DNA of 64,000 nt from the NCBI GenBank assembly GCA_031546985.1, contig JAVBJN010000019.1:9852-73851 (forward strand). Reading direction: 5' to 3'. Source of the stretch: JAVBJN01 sp031546985 (lineage in GTDB: Bacteria; Bacteroidota; Bacteroidia; Chitinophagales; Chitinophagaceae). This document shows, in pieces, positions 23,388 to 31,994 of the stretch. Position 1 is the first letter of the stretch. Each line of letters opens with the position of its first letter. Below the pieces are notes generated by a model. It did no database searches and had not been told where the DNA came from. It saw only the letters and a program-made list of their open reading frames with translations. A program made the translations under genes and the position numbers.

Positions 23388-26300
23388 TTAGAAAGAATAA
23401 CGCAAACCGATCTGGATCTGGTAAGGATCGCCGTTCAGGCTCGATACACCGGTAGCGGTGTTCATGTTGTATACAAATTCTTCTTTCTCGGTGCTGAAAC
23501 TCTTGATAGAGTAAATGTTTTGTTTACCCAGGTTGTGGCCTACGCCCCATGTTTTCTTTAACAGGTTGGCTACGTTAAAGATGTCGATAGTGGCCTCAAT
23601 GCGGTGTGTTTTATACAGCTTAAAGTTTTTGGCCAGGCGCAGGTCAAAGGTTCCGTAGAAGCCATTGATACCGCCGTTACGCTCTGCGATCTTGCCGAAG
23701 CTTTCGCGGATGTAGTTTTTGAGTCCTTCTTCGGCCTGTGGGTTATCGAGGATAGCCTGGATGCCCTTTTTAAGATAATCGGGTGTGTTAGGATTGTTAG
23801 GATCGTAGATGTAAGCCAGGTCGTTCGAGTTTACGAAGTCGCCGTTCATATTACCACTCACCGCCAGAGAGTAACGGGTGCCGGCAATACCGCTAAAGCG
23901 CAGACCGGCAGTGATACCCCAGATGCTGGGTGCGGTGATGTATGATACTACTTTGTGGCGGAACTGGTTGTTGGCATAGCTCATTTTGCTCAGGTCGCGC
24001 GGATCGTCTTTCACCATCTGGTCGAGGGTAGCGGTATTGGCTACGTTACCATTGTAAGAAGTATTGTCTTTAGAATCGTTCCAGGTGTACGAAGCAGAGA
24101 TCTGCCCATCGCGGAAATAGCGCCAGGTTGCATCCAGTACTACAGCGTATTGGTTTTTCTTACCCTCGCTGATCAGCTCCAGCACGCGGCCCAGCTGGTT
24201 GGTTTTGCGGCTTTGGGTCCAGTCGGCTACGCCATTGCTGGTTTTAATAGTATTGGCAGGCACATATACACCACGGTTGGCTTCGCTCTCAATGGTAAAG
24301 TAAGGCTGGTCTACCATGTTGCGGTCTACATACATATAGTTGTTGCGCGCCCAACTGCCATAACCGTTGATACCCACACGCAGGCGGTCGCTGAAGAAGT
24401 GGTTGTAAGACAGGTTCATCTTATACAACGTAGGTACTTTGGCGTTTTTGTTGTTGGCATTGATGGTTACCAGTTTCTGTACACCAGGAATGTCGAACAA
24501 TTCTTTGCCAGGTGCGGTAGCAGGGTTAGATCGGTAACCCGGGAAATCGGCACCGGGCACCAGGTTGCCCTGGATATCAACCGAAGCGGTACGGGTACCA
24601 TCAAACACCATGCTGTTGATCATAGAGTAGGGGTTGAGGCTCGATCCGAATATGCCACCACCTACGCGGATAATGTCTGTTCCTTTCTCGTTAATGTTCC
24701 AGGTCATTTGTGCACGGGGCTGAATCTGGAAGGTTTTGAGTTTGGTATCGGTCTGTACATTCAGCAGTTCGGCAGCGGTCTGGTTATATTCACCTGCATT
24801 GAGGTATTGTGTATAATCGAGACGCAGACCGGCCATCAGGTCGAGACCCTTAGCCAGCTTGGTTTCCATCTGGCCATATACGGCAGATGCCAGTGAGTTT
24901 ACCTTCGTGCTCGGATCGTCTACCATGTAAATTTCGCGGGCATAACGGTAAGGCGTGTTGTTCTCAAAATTGTCCATGCCGGTATAGTAGAAGCGGCCGT
25001 TCATTTCACTGCCATAGCGCGAGTGCATGCGGTTGTACATCACATCGATACCGAAAGTATAGTTGATCTTACGGGTGTTGTAATACAGGTTGTCTACCAG
25101 TTGTATCACATTGCCCTTAAACCACTCGGGGCTGAAACGCTGGCCACCCAGCTCAATAGAGTTGAAATAGTTGGTAGTGCCCGAAGTAGATTTTACGTTT
25201 TCAACGATAGCGCGCGGAATGCTCTCGGCCGGCAACTGGTCGCTGGGCAATACTTTTACGTTTTCGGTAAAATGCTGCACTTTGAGTTCGTTGGTCAGAT
25301 TGGGGCCCAGTACCGAACGTAGCGATGCCATCAGGCTGTTGTCCCATTTTTTACGGTTAATGTACACCTCGTACATGTTAATGCCCGAGTTGTCGCCTTC
25401 CGATTGGTTGTCCATCTCGTACACAAAGTTGTTGCGGATGGTAAGCAGGTTGGTAGAGTTGAGCTGCCAGTCGATACGGGCAAATACCGCGTCGGTGCCT
25501 TTGCGTTTATCAAATGCGCCAAACTGGGGCGAATTGGCTACACCATATTTACTCTGCGCTATGCCCTGGAATTGGTCCAGTGTAGCCTGGGTAACTTTAT
25601 TGGCGGCCTCATCGGCAGGCGATTGTATGTTGGCAATGTAGAGCGGGCGGGAGTCGGCCTGGTGATCCCATGCCAGAAAGAAGTGTGCACGGTCTTTAAC
25701 CAGAGCGCCACCCAGTGATGCACCATACTGGTAGGTAGAGAACTCCGTGTTGCGTTTGTTGCCGCGAATATCATACGGGCTGGAGAGCCAGTTGGTACGC
25801 GCATAGGTAAAGGCGCTACCCGAAAGGGTGTTGGTCCCCTGCTTGGTAACGGTACTGATGGTACCACCACCTGCACGGCCATTGGTTACATCATATTCGT
25901 TGGTTACCACTTTAAACTCGCGAATGGCTTCCATCGAGATAGAATAGGCGCTGGAAGTACTACCGCCGGCAATGGTACCGCGCGAGGTCATACCATCGAT
26001 GGTATAGTTGGTAGAAGAAGCCAGCTGACCGCCGAGGCTGCTGCCGTTGCTCAACGGAGAAAGGTCTATCAGCGAGGTGAAGTTACGGCCGTTTACAGGC
26101 ATCTTGTCGATCTCTTTGGCAGTGATGGCCGTAGAGGAACCGAGGCTTTTGATATTATCTCTGAGGGAGCTGCCTACAATCTCTACCGTTTTCATTTCGG
26201 TAGCATTATTGGCCATTTCAAAGTCTACCGGCAAGTGATCGCCCTGGCTCAATGTAAAACCCGATTTCTGTTGTTTGCCCAGGCCCATAAAGGAAACGGC

Positions 26301-26546
26301 AACGGTATAGGGGCCACCCAGCGGAAGCTGTTTAATGGTGTATTCGCCTTTGTCGTTGGTCATGGTAGACGTATGGAAACCTGTAGATTCGTTTTTAACG
26401 GTTACCAGCGCTCCTACTACCGGACCGGCTTTGTGCTCCATTACCTTACCGGAAACGGCAGCCATGGAACCCTGTGCATATACTGCCATATTGGAGCAGA
26501 GCATCAGGGCACCGGCTGCGCTTAAGCCTGTAATTGTTCTTAACAT
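23388..26546 (-). CDS. TonB-dependent outer-membrane receptor (Oar-like, with regulatory-like N-domain)
   Basis: A 1052-residue outer-membrane protein. A signal peptide (1-24) is followed by a carboxypeptidase-regulatory-like domain (about 27-115), a plug domain (about 120-240, KEIDKMPVNGRNFTSLIDLSP and YTIDGMTSRG) and a large beta-barrel ending in the aromatic LRYSF required for outer-membrane assembly. The size and low similarity to SusC suggest the Oar/TonB receptor group. It heads the operon whose downstream genes encode three secreted phosphoesterases, so it may import phosphate esters or their products, but no SusD-like partner is present. The substrate is an inference from neighbours. 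Confidence 0.92.
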   Translation of the reverse strand: MLRTITGLSAAGALMLCSNMAVYAQGSMAAVSGKVMEHKAGPVVGALVTVKNESTGFHTSTMTNDKGEYTIKQLPLGGPYTVAVSFMGLGKQQKSGFTLSQGDHLPVDFEMANNATEMKTVEIVGSSLRDNIKSLGSSTAITAKEIDKMPVNGRNFTSLIDLSPLSNGSSLGGQLASSTNYTIDGMTSRGTIAGGSTSSAYSISMEAIREFKVVTNEYDVTNGRAGGGTISTVTKQGTNTLSGSAFTYARTNWLSSPYDIRGNKRNTEFSTYQYGASLGGALVKDRAHFFLAWDHQADSRPLYIANIQSPADEAANKVTQATLDQFQGIAQSKYGVANSPQFGAFDKRKGTDAVFARIDWQLNSTNLLTIRNNFVYEMDNQSEGDNSGINMYEVYINRKKWDNSLMASLRSVLGPNLTNELKVQHFTENVKVLPSDQLPAESIPRAIVENVKSTSGTTNYFNSIELGGQRFSPEWFKGNVIQLVDNLYYNTRKINYTFGIDVMYNRMHSRYGSEMNGRFYYTGMDNFENNTPYRYAREIYMVDDPSTKVNSLASAVYGQMETKLAKGLDLMAGLRLDYTQYLNAGEYNQTAAELLNVQTDTKLKTFQIQPRAQMTWNINEKGTDIIRVGGGIFGSSLNPYSMINSMVFDGTRTASVDIQGNLVPGADFPGYRSNPATAPGKELFDIPGVQKLVTINANNKNAKVPTLYKMNLSYNHFFSDRLRVGINGYGSWARNNYMYVDRNMVDQPYFTIESEANRGVYVPANTIKTSNGVADWTQSRKTNQLGRVLELISEGKKNQYAVVLDATWRYFRDGQISASYTWNDSKDNTSYNGNVANTATLDQMVKDDPRDLSKMSYANNQFRHKVVSYITAPSIWGITAGLRFSGIAGTRYSLAVSGNMNGDFVNSNDLAYIYDPNNPNTPDYLKKGIQAILDNPQAEEGLKNYIRESFGKIAERNGGINGFYGTFDLRLAKNFKLYKTHRIEATIDIFNVANLLKKTWGVGHNLGKQNIYSIKSFSTEKEEFVYNMNTATGVSSLNGDPYQIQIGLRYSF

Positions 26547-26655
26547 ACTAGTTTGTTTGAGTGGTTATGTAAAGGTTTAAGTGTGGAAATGAGGGCCCCG
26601 TATCCCGGTTGGTATACCGGAATGCAGGTTGGTGCGTCCTTAAAAATTGTTGGGG

Positions 26656-27285
26656 TTAGAGTGCCTTCGTAATGGAGGTAGCTATTTTAGATGAACTCTT
26701 ACGGCTGATTTGTGTAACCCGCTCGGCAGGCTCTAGTTTCATAGCAGTGAAAAACTGGTTGCCGGTATATACTTGCTTTCTGTCTTTATTGTAAAGGGTG
26801 TAGCTGATGATGTGAAACAGCGTGCGCATGGGCTTTTCCTGCCATTTGAGGTAGTGCTGGTTAAGCACCAGCAGGTACTCTGCATGTGTATTATTGAGCA
26901 GTTGCTGAAACTCTTCCTGCGAAACCTTGTTCAGGTCTGAGTTGCAGCTTTCTCCTTCTCCGTGCACAGCTATCTTTTCTGTTACCTTGAGGCAGGTTTG
27001 TTCTGTAGCGGTAATGAAGCGGTATGCGCCATTGGGTGTGGCAGAAACAATGTTGGCGGCAATAATGCGGTTGTAGTGGTGGTCAATGCTATCGGCCTGC
27101 ATGCCTGTTTCCTTCGCTATCATATCATCATAATAGTAGTTGGACTTTACATTGTGGTGGAGGCCCACAATAAGTACCTGGGTTGGTTGTTGGGTAGGGT
27201 TGTCGGTTTGGTCTTTTATTCCCCATGAAACTTCAGGTACATGAACAAACAATAGCAAGCTTATCAATACCCCGATATTTTTCAT
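26656..27285 (-). CDS. Secreted protein of unknown function
   Basis: A 209-residue protein with a likely signal peptide (about residues 1-22). The mature part begins with QPTQVLIVGLHHNVKSNYYYDDM and contains two cysteines (TCLKV and ESCNSD). No family is recognised. A perfect -7 element TACTTTTG reads on the minus strand at 27302-27309, 16 nt before the ATG, so it probably has its own promoter. It lies 109 nt before the receptor gene on the same strand without an obvious terminator, and some read-through into the phosphoesterase operon is possible. Confidence 0.75.
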   Translation of the reverse strand: MKNIGVLISLLLFVHVPEVSWGIKDQTDNPTQQPTQVLIVGLHHNVKSNYYYDDMIAKETGMQADSIDHHYNRIIAANIVSATPNGAYRFITATEQTCLKVTEKIAVHGEGESCNSDLNKVSQEEFQQLLNNTHAEYLLVLNQHYLKWQEKPMRTLFHIISYTLYNKDRKQVYTGNQFFTAMKLEPAERVTQISRKSSSKIATSITKAL

Positions 27286-27594
27286 TGTAATTATTTTTTT
27301 GCAAAAGTACCGGAGCAGTGTTATGGGCTTGTTAAAATGGTATTACGCTTGCATGACCTGTGTGTTAACAAGAAGGGGTGAAAGTATAACGTGTGTTTAT
27401 TATTTGGTATTTGCTGATACTGTGGAATCTAATGTTTACGCAGGTTTTGACGGATGACTGTATTTTAATCACTTGATTTGTCAATGCTTGTGTGCTGGTA
27501 TTGCAAGGCTGTTGTGAGGTGTGTAATCAATAAAATATGTAATTCAGTTGTTTTTGAAATAGTTGTTACCTACAACTAGATACGCATAAAAAGA

Positions 27595-27641
27595 CCGGGA
27601 TAGAACATGTTTCCGTTTTGATTGAAAAGGTTCTATCCCGG
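27595..27641 (-). terminator. Perfect 12-bp inverted repeat with U-rich tail on the minus strand
   Basis: CCGGGATAGAAC (27595-27606) and GTTCTATCCCGG (27630-27641) are perfect complements around a 23-nt loop. Read on the minus strand the stem is followed by TCTTTTT. No gene ends here, so what it terminates is unclear; it may bound a small RNA. Confidence 0.55.
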
Positions 27642-27662
27642 CACTTTATTGGTTCAGTAAAA

Positions 27663-27691
27663 AATCCCCGCCGTAGTAGTATGGTGGGATT
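27663..27691 (-). terminator. Second terminator-like hairpin in the gene-free region
   Basis: AATCCC...CC pairs with GG...GGGATT around a 10-nt loop. On the minus strand it is followed by a run of T. It lies 21 nt upstream (in minus direction) of the hairpin at 27595-27641, forming a tandem pair. Confidence 0.5.
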
Positions 27692-27816
27692 ACTGTTTAT
27701 CGCTTATTGGCATGAATGTTTGATAGCGATTATAAATTGTGTGGCATTTTTACTATTAGGTGCCGTATAGATGTATTTTATAAACGATTTGATTAATAAA
27801 TCATATGAATATTTTA

Positions 27817-27847
27817 TTGGATGAAATGCTTGCAGGCGTTACATTTG
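27817..27847 (+). promoter_or_regulatory. Promoter of the propeller-type histidine kinase gene
   Basis: TTG at 27817-27819 and TACATTTG at 27840-27847, exactly 20 nt apart, form a full-consensus Bacteroidota promoter. The kinase ATG is 28 nt downstream. Confidence 0.7.
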
Positions 27848-27875
27848 GGCCAACTACCCTGTAACGGACACCCCA

Positions 27876-30608
27876 ATGAAAAAGAAGCTAATTGTTGTAG
27901 CAACGCTAGCCATCATCGTATGGTGCTGTAAGCAGGCAACAGCTCAAACCCGCGATCACTCTACCTATCATATTACACACTTTACCGATGCCGAAGGGTT
28001 GGTGCAGAATACCGTTAAATCCATTGCTACAGATAATGAAGGCTATCTCTGGATAGCTACAGAAGCAGGTCTTACCCGCTTTGACGGCAGTAGCTTCTCT
28101 AGTTTTAATGTATACAATTCACCGCTCTCTGCCGGCCGGATGCATTTTTTGTACCGTACCGGTGCCGGAGGGCCATTGTATGTCATCTCTGACTTTAATA
28201 AAAAAATAGTGCTCTCCTGCGGTAAGCCCAAAGAGTTACCCGATTCGCTAAGTCGTACAGAATTGCTGTACCTGGCCGATCACAAGGCCGCATACCGGAA
28301 CTCTTATATGCCTGCCAATCATTTTATAAACAGGGCCAGCGGGCAGGTGTTTGAATATAAGAATGGTGTGCTCTTTTGCGAGATGGCGGGCAGCCGTAAA
28401 CCGGTGTTAACGGGTTTCGATATGCATGCGCACCGCATCATTTCTGCCTTTTATGATACTGCAACACATACGGTTTTTCTAGGTAGTGTGAACAACGGGC
28501 TATTCATTTGCCGGGAAAAAGCCTTTACGCCTTTACTTTCCAACCGGGTGCATTATGTGCATATGCCTTTAGGTGAGGCGGGGTTACTAACGGGTGAGGG
28601 CTTATATGCCGACCGGGCAGGCAATACTGCTTTTTGGCCTGAAATCGAGAAGCGGTCTGACTTTGTTACTTTGCTGCAGGACAACCAGCAGCGGATATGG
28701 ACAGAGCGTGGCAATTGCATTTCGGTGTTTTCGCCGGATGGGAAACGGGAGCTGCGCCGCTATTGTCTTAATGCCAGTATTATACCACGCCGCTTATTGC
28801 AGGCATCTGACAGTACCATTTGGGTGGGTACGCTGGAGCATGGCATTTGGTACCTGGCACCAGGGGCTTCTACGTTTCAGTTTTTACCGGGTACCGCATC
28901 GTTGCTCAACATTAGTTACCTGGCCGAGCAATCTCCCGGCCGTATACTGGCTGGCACTGCTTCGGGGCTTCACCTGGTTACGAAAAACAGCGACAAGCCC
29001 CAATTGCTTATTCCTTTAAAAGACCTTAAGTCTATCCTGGTTTGCGGGCCCAATGAAGTATGGATAAGCACTTACAGCGAGGGATTATTTCTCTACCGCA
29101 ACAACCGTTATATCCGTTTACCTTTTGATTACAATGGTTGGCTGGCACCCACGCATTGTATTGTGGCCGACCGGTATGGCTCTTTGTGGTTGTCTACCAA
29201 TAAAGGATTGTACCAGGCTTCCAGAAAAGATCTGCTGGCCTATGCGTATGGTAAAACGTCTGATGTTTATTACCACTATTACAATAAAGAAAACGGGTTT
29301 AACATCAATGAGTTTAACGGTACCTGCCAGCCTTGCGGTATCATGTGGCCCGATGGCTTATTGTCTTTCCCTTCCATGAACGGGCTGGTCTTTTTTGATC
29401 CGCTGCAAGCCCGGCCCATATTTCCGGACAAAGGCATTTATATCGATTATATCGAAACAGAAGATACCGCACATGCCGTGCTTACTACAGATACTATAAC
29501 CACTAAAGCGGGCATGAAATGGATTAATCTATTGGTATCGACCCCGTTTATGGGCAATAAAAATAACCTGCGGTTGGAGTACCGGCTGGCGGGCTACGAC
29601 GATGTGCATGAATGGCAGGTATTGGATGAGCATAAACGCATACGGTACACCTCGCTGCCGCCGGGGAAATACCAGTTGGTGATCCGCAAACTGAATGGAT
29701 TTGGCGCGGGGAACTATACGTATAAAAACATACTTATTGAGGTGCCGCCCTTCTTTTACCAAACAGTATGGTTTGCCGTGTTGTGCGGTATAGGAGTAAT
29801 GGCCATGCTGTTTTTCTACATCCGTTGGCGTTTCAGAAAAATAGAGCGGTTAAACAGAAAACTGGAATTAAAAATTGAAGAACGCACGGTAGAATTGCAA
29901 AGCCTGGTAAACGCGTTGGTGGTGTCGGAAAATAAGATAAAGGAGCATGCCGATAAGCAGGAGAAGATTAATGCTGCTATTACGCATGATATTATTTCTC
30001 CTTTACATTACCTCACCGATATGTCAGAAACGATAGCCGAGCAGCCCGCATCAGATGCTGAAATAAGGAAATACATGCTGCATATGCGTACCACTACGCG
30101 GCAGGTGTACAACTACAGCCAAAACCTTTCGCGGTATATTAAGCAACAATCTGTTTATAAGCCCGAGCGGCTGGCAGAAGAGATCGCTTTGCACACATTG
30201 GTACAGGATGTGATAGCCGATTTTACCATTCTTGCATCCAACCAATCGAACCGCATGCGCAACGAAATTGATCGTACAATAAGTGTACGGTCGGAACCCG
30301 ATATTTTACGGATCATATTGCACAACCTGGTAGATAATGCCAATAAGTACACCCACAACGGAAGCATTGTAATACGTGCCGCAAAAGCCCAGGGTATGTG
30401 TGCCGTTACCATTACAGATACGGGTTTGGGCATGCCCGATGCTGTTTTGCAGTGGTGCAATGATAATGGGCTATCGCCGGTGCCTGGCCATTCGGGTATT
30501 GGTTTGTTGCTGGTAAAAGAACTGGCCACCAGGCTTTATATCCAGCTTGCGGCAAGCCATAATACACCCGCCGGAACGAAGATAACCCTGTACATTCCTT
30601 ATGGGTAG
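27876..30608 (+). CDS. Sensor histidine kinase with periplasmic beta-propeller and Y_Y_Y domain
   Basis: A 910-residue membrane kinase. After a signal sequence (1-23) come Reg_prop-type propeller blades over about 30-540 (EGYLWIATEAGLTRFDG, TIWVGTLEHGIWYL, SLWLSTNKGLYQ), a Y_Y_Y domain (about 545-625, with RLAGYDDVHEWQVL and LPPGKYQLVIRKLNG), one membrane helix (about 630-652), a coiled coil, a HisKA domain with His704 in ITHDIISPL, and an ATPase domain (LVDNANKYTHNG, DTGLGMP, GHSGIGLLL). The set is that of one-membrane propeller sensors, usually tied to polysaccharide or envelope sensing, but without the fused AraC regulator of full hybrid proteins. A NarL-type regulator is encoded convergently right after it and is the likely partner. 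Confidence 0.92.
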   Translation: MKKKLIVVATLAIIVWCCKQATAQTRDHSTYHITHFTDAEGLVQNTVKSIATDNEGYLWIATEAGLTRFDGSSFSSFNVYNSPLSAGRMHFLYRTGAGGPLYVISDFNKKIVLSCGKPKELPDSLSRTELLYLADHKAAYRNSYMPANHFINRASGQVFEYKNGVLFCEMAGSRKPVLTGFDMHAHRIISAFYDTATHTVFLGSVNNGLFICREKAFTPLLSNRVHYVHMPLGEAGLLTGEGLYADRAGNTAFWPEIEKRSDFVTLLQDNQQRIWTERGNCISVFSPDGKRELRRYCLNASIIPRRLLQASDSTIWVGTLEHGIWYLAPGASTFQFLPGTASLLNISYLAEQSPGRILAGTASGLHLVTKNSDKPQLLIPLKDLKSILVCGPNEVWISTYSEGLFLYRNNRYIRLPFDYNGWLAPTHCIVADRYGSLWLSTNKGLYQASRKDLLAYAYGKTSDVYYHYYNKENGFNINEFNGTCQPCGIMWPDGLLSFPSMNGLVFFDPLQARPIFPDKGIYIDYIETEDTAHAVLTTDTITTKAGMKWINLLVSTPFMGNKNNLRLEYRLAGYDDVHEWQVLDEHKRIRYTSLPPGKYQLVIRKLNGFGAGNYTYKNILIEVPPFFYQTVWFAVLCGIGVMAMLFFYIRWRFRKIERLNRKLELKIEERTVELQSLVNALVVSENKIKEHADKQEKINAAITHDIISPLHYLTDMSETIAEQPASDAEIRKYMLHMRTTTRQVYNYSQNLSRYIKQQSVYKPERLAEEIALHTLVQDVIADFTILASNQSNRMRNEIDRTISVRSEPDILRIILHNLVDNANKYTHNGSIVIRAAKAQGMCAVTITDTGLGMPDAVLQWCNDNGLSPVPGHSGIGLLLVKELATRLYIQLAASHNTPAGTKITLYIPYG

Positions 30609-30613
30609 CAGGT

Positions 30614-31264
30614 TTACAGGTTAGTTTCAAACATCCTCATTTTATCGAGGAGTTCTACAATATTGGTTACCTCTGTTTTCTTGAATATCCTGAATTTATA
30701 AGTGTTTACAGAAGAAGTGCTGATGTTTAGCGCATTCGATATTTCCAGCAGTCCCTTGCCTTTTACGAGCATGCCGGCTACCTCTATTTCGCGGTCGGAG
30801 AGCGATTCCATGCCAATGGGCTTGTGTCCTTTCTGGTTTCTGATCTGGCTCAGCATAATTTTGCCCATGTTTTCGCTGATGTACTGTTTGTCCTGCAGTA
30901 TGCATAAAATGGCATTTTCGAGTTCATCGGTGCCGGCCGTTTTACTCAGGTAGCCATGTGCGCCAGCTTTGAGGTACCTTAATCCGTATAGTTCTTCGCT
31001 CAGGGCCGATAGTATGAGCACTTTAATGTGTTTGTTGCGGAGAAAAATATGGTCGAGCATTTTTATGCTGTTGCCGCCCGGCATATTAATATCGAGCAGG
31101 AGCAAGTCGGCAGTATGTTCCTTTACCAGTCTCAATACTTCGTCAAAAGTTGCTGCCTCATAAATGGTACAGTCGGCAAACATTTTCCGGAGCCTAGTGG
31201 CCATACCGTCGCGTACGATAGCATGGTCATCGGCAATTAAGAAAGTCTTGGTTGCGGTTAGCAT
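30614..31264 (-). CDS. NarL/LuxR-family response regulator
   Basis: A 216-residue regulator. The receiver domain has the DD pair at 12-13, phosphoacceptor Asp58 in LLLDINMPGG, and the conserved lysine in GYLSKTAG. Residues about 150-212 form a LuxR-type helix-turn-helix (LSDREIEVAGMLVKGKGLLEI, then ISTSSVNTYKFRIFKKTEV). It is transcribed toward the propeller kinase, with only five bases between the two stops, so the transcripts must overlap at their ends. The adjacent kinase lacks an output domain, which makes this the likely partner. Confidence 0.92.
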   Translation of the reverse strand: MLTATKTFLIADDHAIVRDGMATRLRKMFADCTIYEAATFDEVLRLVKEHTADLLLLDINMPGGNSIKMLDHIFLRNKHIKVLILSALSEELYGLRYLKAGAHGYLSKTAGTDELENAILCILQDKQYISENMGKIMLSQIRNQKGHKPIGMESLSDREIEVAGMLVKGKGLLEISNALNISTSSVNTYKFRIFKKTEVTNIVELLDKMRMFETNL

Positions 31265-31410
31265 TGGTGGTGTTGTGCAATTGGTTTTCGTTCCGAAAGA
31301 TATCTAATATTTTATGATGATGGAATGGGGTAGGTCTACTTTTTAATCGATTGATCACCAATCAGTAACCGGAATTATCAATTTTCGTGATGTGATATGT
31401 CAATTAAATA

Positions 31411-31424
31411 GTTTGATATTTAAC
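31411..31424. promoter_or_regulatory. MarR operator, copy 1 (in the marR promoter)
   Basis: GTTTGATATTTAAC is an imperfect palindrome (GTT..ATAT..AAC). The identical 14 bases occur, inverted, at 31954-31967 before the efflux genes. Here it covers the -33 element, so a bound repressor would block transcription of marR. Confidence 0.7.
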
Positions 31425-31443
31425 TGTTTTGGTTTTACCTTTG
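31413..31443 (+). promoter_or_regulatory. marR promoter (full consensus)
   Basis: TTG at 31413-31415 and TACCTTTG at 31436-31443 are 20 nt apart, a perfect Bacteroidota promoter. Only 4 nt separate the -7 box from the ATG at 31448, so the transcript probably begins at or next to the start codon. Confidence 0.75.
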
Positions 31444-31447
31444 TGTT

Positions 31448-31912
31448 ATGAAAGTGCAAGGGCCAAAAGAGTTGTCGAAGTTTATTGAACTTACAGATGT
31501 CATCCAGGGTATTCGGGATGCCATGCGGCAACACATGCGTACCAGACTGAGAGAACATAATTACGACATCACTTTTGAGATGCTGGAAGTGCTGCTGGTA
31601 TTGTGGAAACGAGATAAACGTAACCAGCAGGAAATTGCAGATGCCGTACGCAAGAATAAAGCGAGCCTAACTTCATTGCTCGATAATCTTACAGCGAGGA
31701 AACTGGTTTTTCGCCACCCGGACCCCAACGACCGCCGCAACAATATCATTTCGCTGACCAAAGAGGGTATTGCATATGAAGACAAGCTGGTGCCGCTGAT
31801 TACGGAGTTTTATGAAACTTTCCGCGACGATTTTGAAGGCCTTCAGCTAGACATTATTACACAATCTCTTAAACAATTGTATTCCAGTATCCTGGAAAAA
31901 GGCAAGTCCTGA
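31448..31912 (+). CDS. MarR-family transcriptional repressor
   Basis: A 154-residue winged-helix regulator. The DNA-binding core is at about 45-115: LEVLLVLWKRDKRNQQEIADAV, then ASLTSLLDNLTARKLVFRHPDPNDRRNNIISLTKEG, with the conserved D-x-R-R of the wing. Terminal helices form the dimer interface. It precedes the EmrA/EmrB-type operon, and the same 14-base palindrome lies in front of both, so it very probably represses itself and the pump, releasing them when a small ligand binds. The ATG at 31448 lies 4 nt after the -7 box, so the mRNA is probably leaderless. Confidence 0.93.
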   Translation: MKVQGPKELSKFIELTDVIQGIRDAMRQHMRTRLREHNYDITFEMLEVLLVLWKRDKRNQQEIADAVRKNKASLTSLLDNLTARKLVFRHPDPNDRRNNIISLTKEGIAYEDKLVPLITEFYETFRDDFEGLQLDIITQSLKQLYSSILEKGKS

Positions 31913-31953
31913 CACCTTATGACCGCATAACGTGTCTTTTTCTTACCCTAATA

Positions 31954-31967
31954 GTTAAATATCAAAC
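31954..31967. promoter_or_regulatory. MarR operator, copy 2 (before the efflux operon)
   Basis: GTTAAATATCAAAC is the exact reverse complement of the site at 31411-31424. It lies 28 nt before the GTG start of the outer-membrane gene, inside the 82-nt gap after marR. No clean TAnnTTTG box is visible beside it, so the exact promoter is not placed. Confidence 0.7.
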
Positions 31968-31994
31968 AGTCATAACTTAAACTAAATATAAGCA

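Larger units (their letters stand above)
27286..27875. other. Divergent intergenic region, 590 nt
   Basis: An AT-rich stretch between the minus-strand secreted protein and the plus-strand sensor kinase. It holds a minus-strand -7 box (27302-27309), the promoter of the kinase (27817-27847) and two hairpins (27595-27641 and 27663-27691). I see no open frame worth calling. Confidence 0.6.

Noticed and set aside
23955..24896. 313-residue plus-strand frame opposite the TonB-dependent receptor
   Set aside because: The receptor is intact on the minus strand with plug and barrel; the antisense frame has no start context and no domain.
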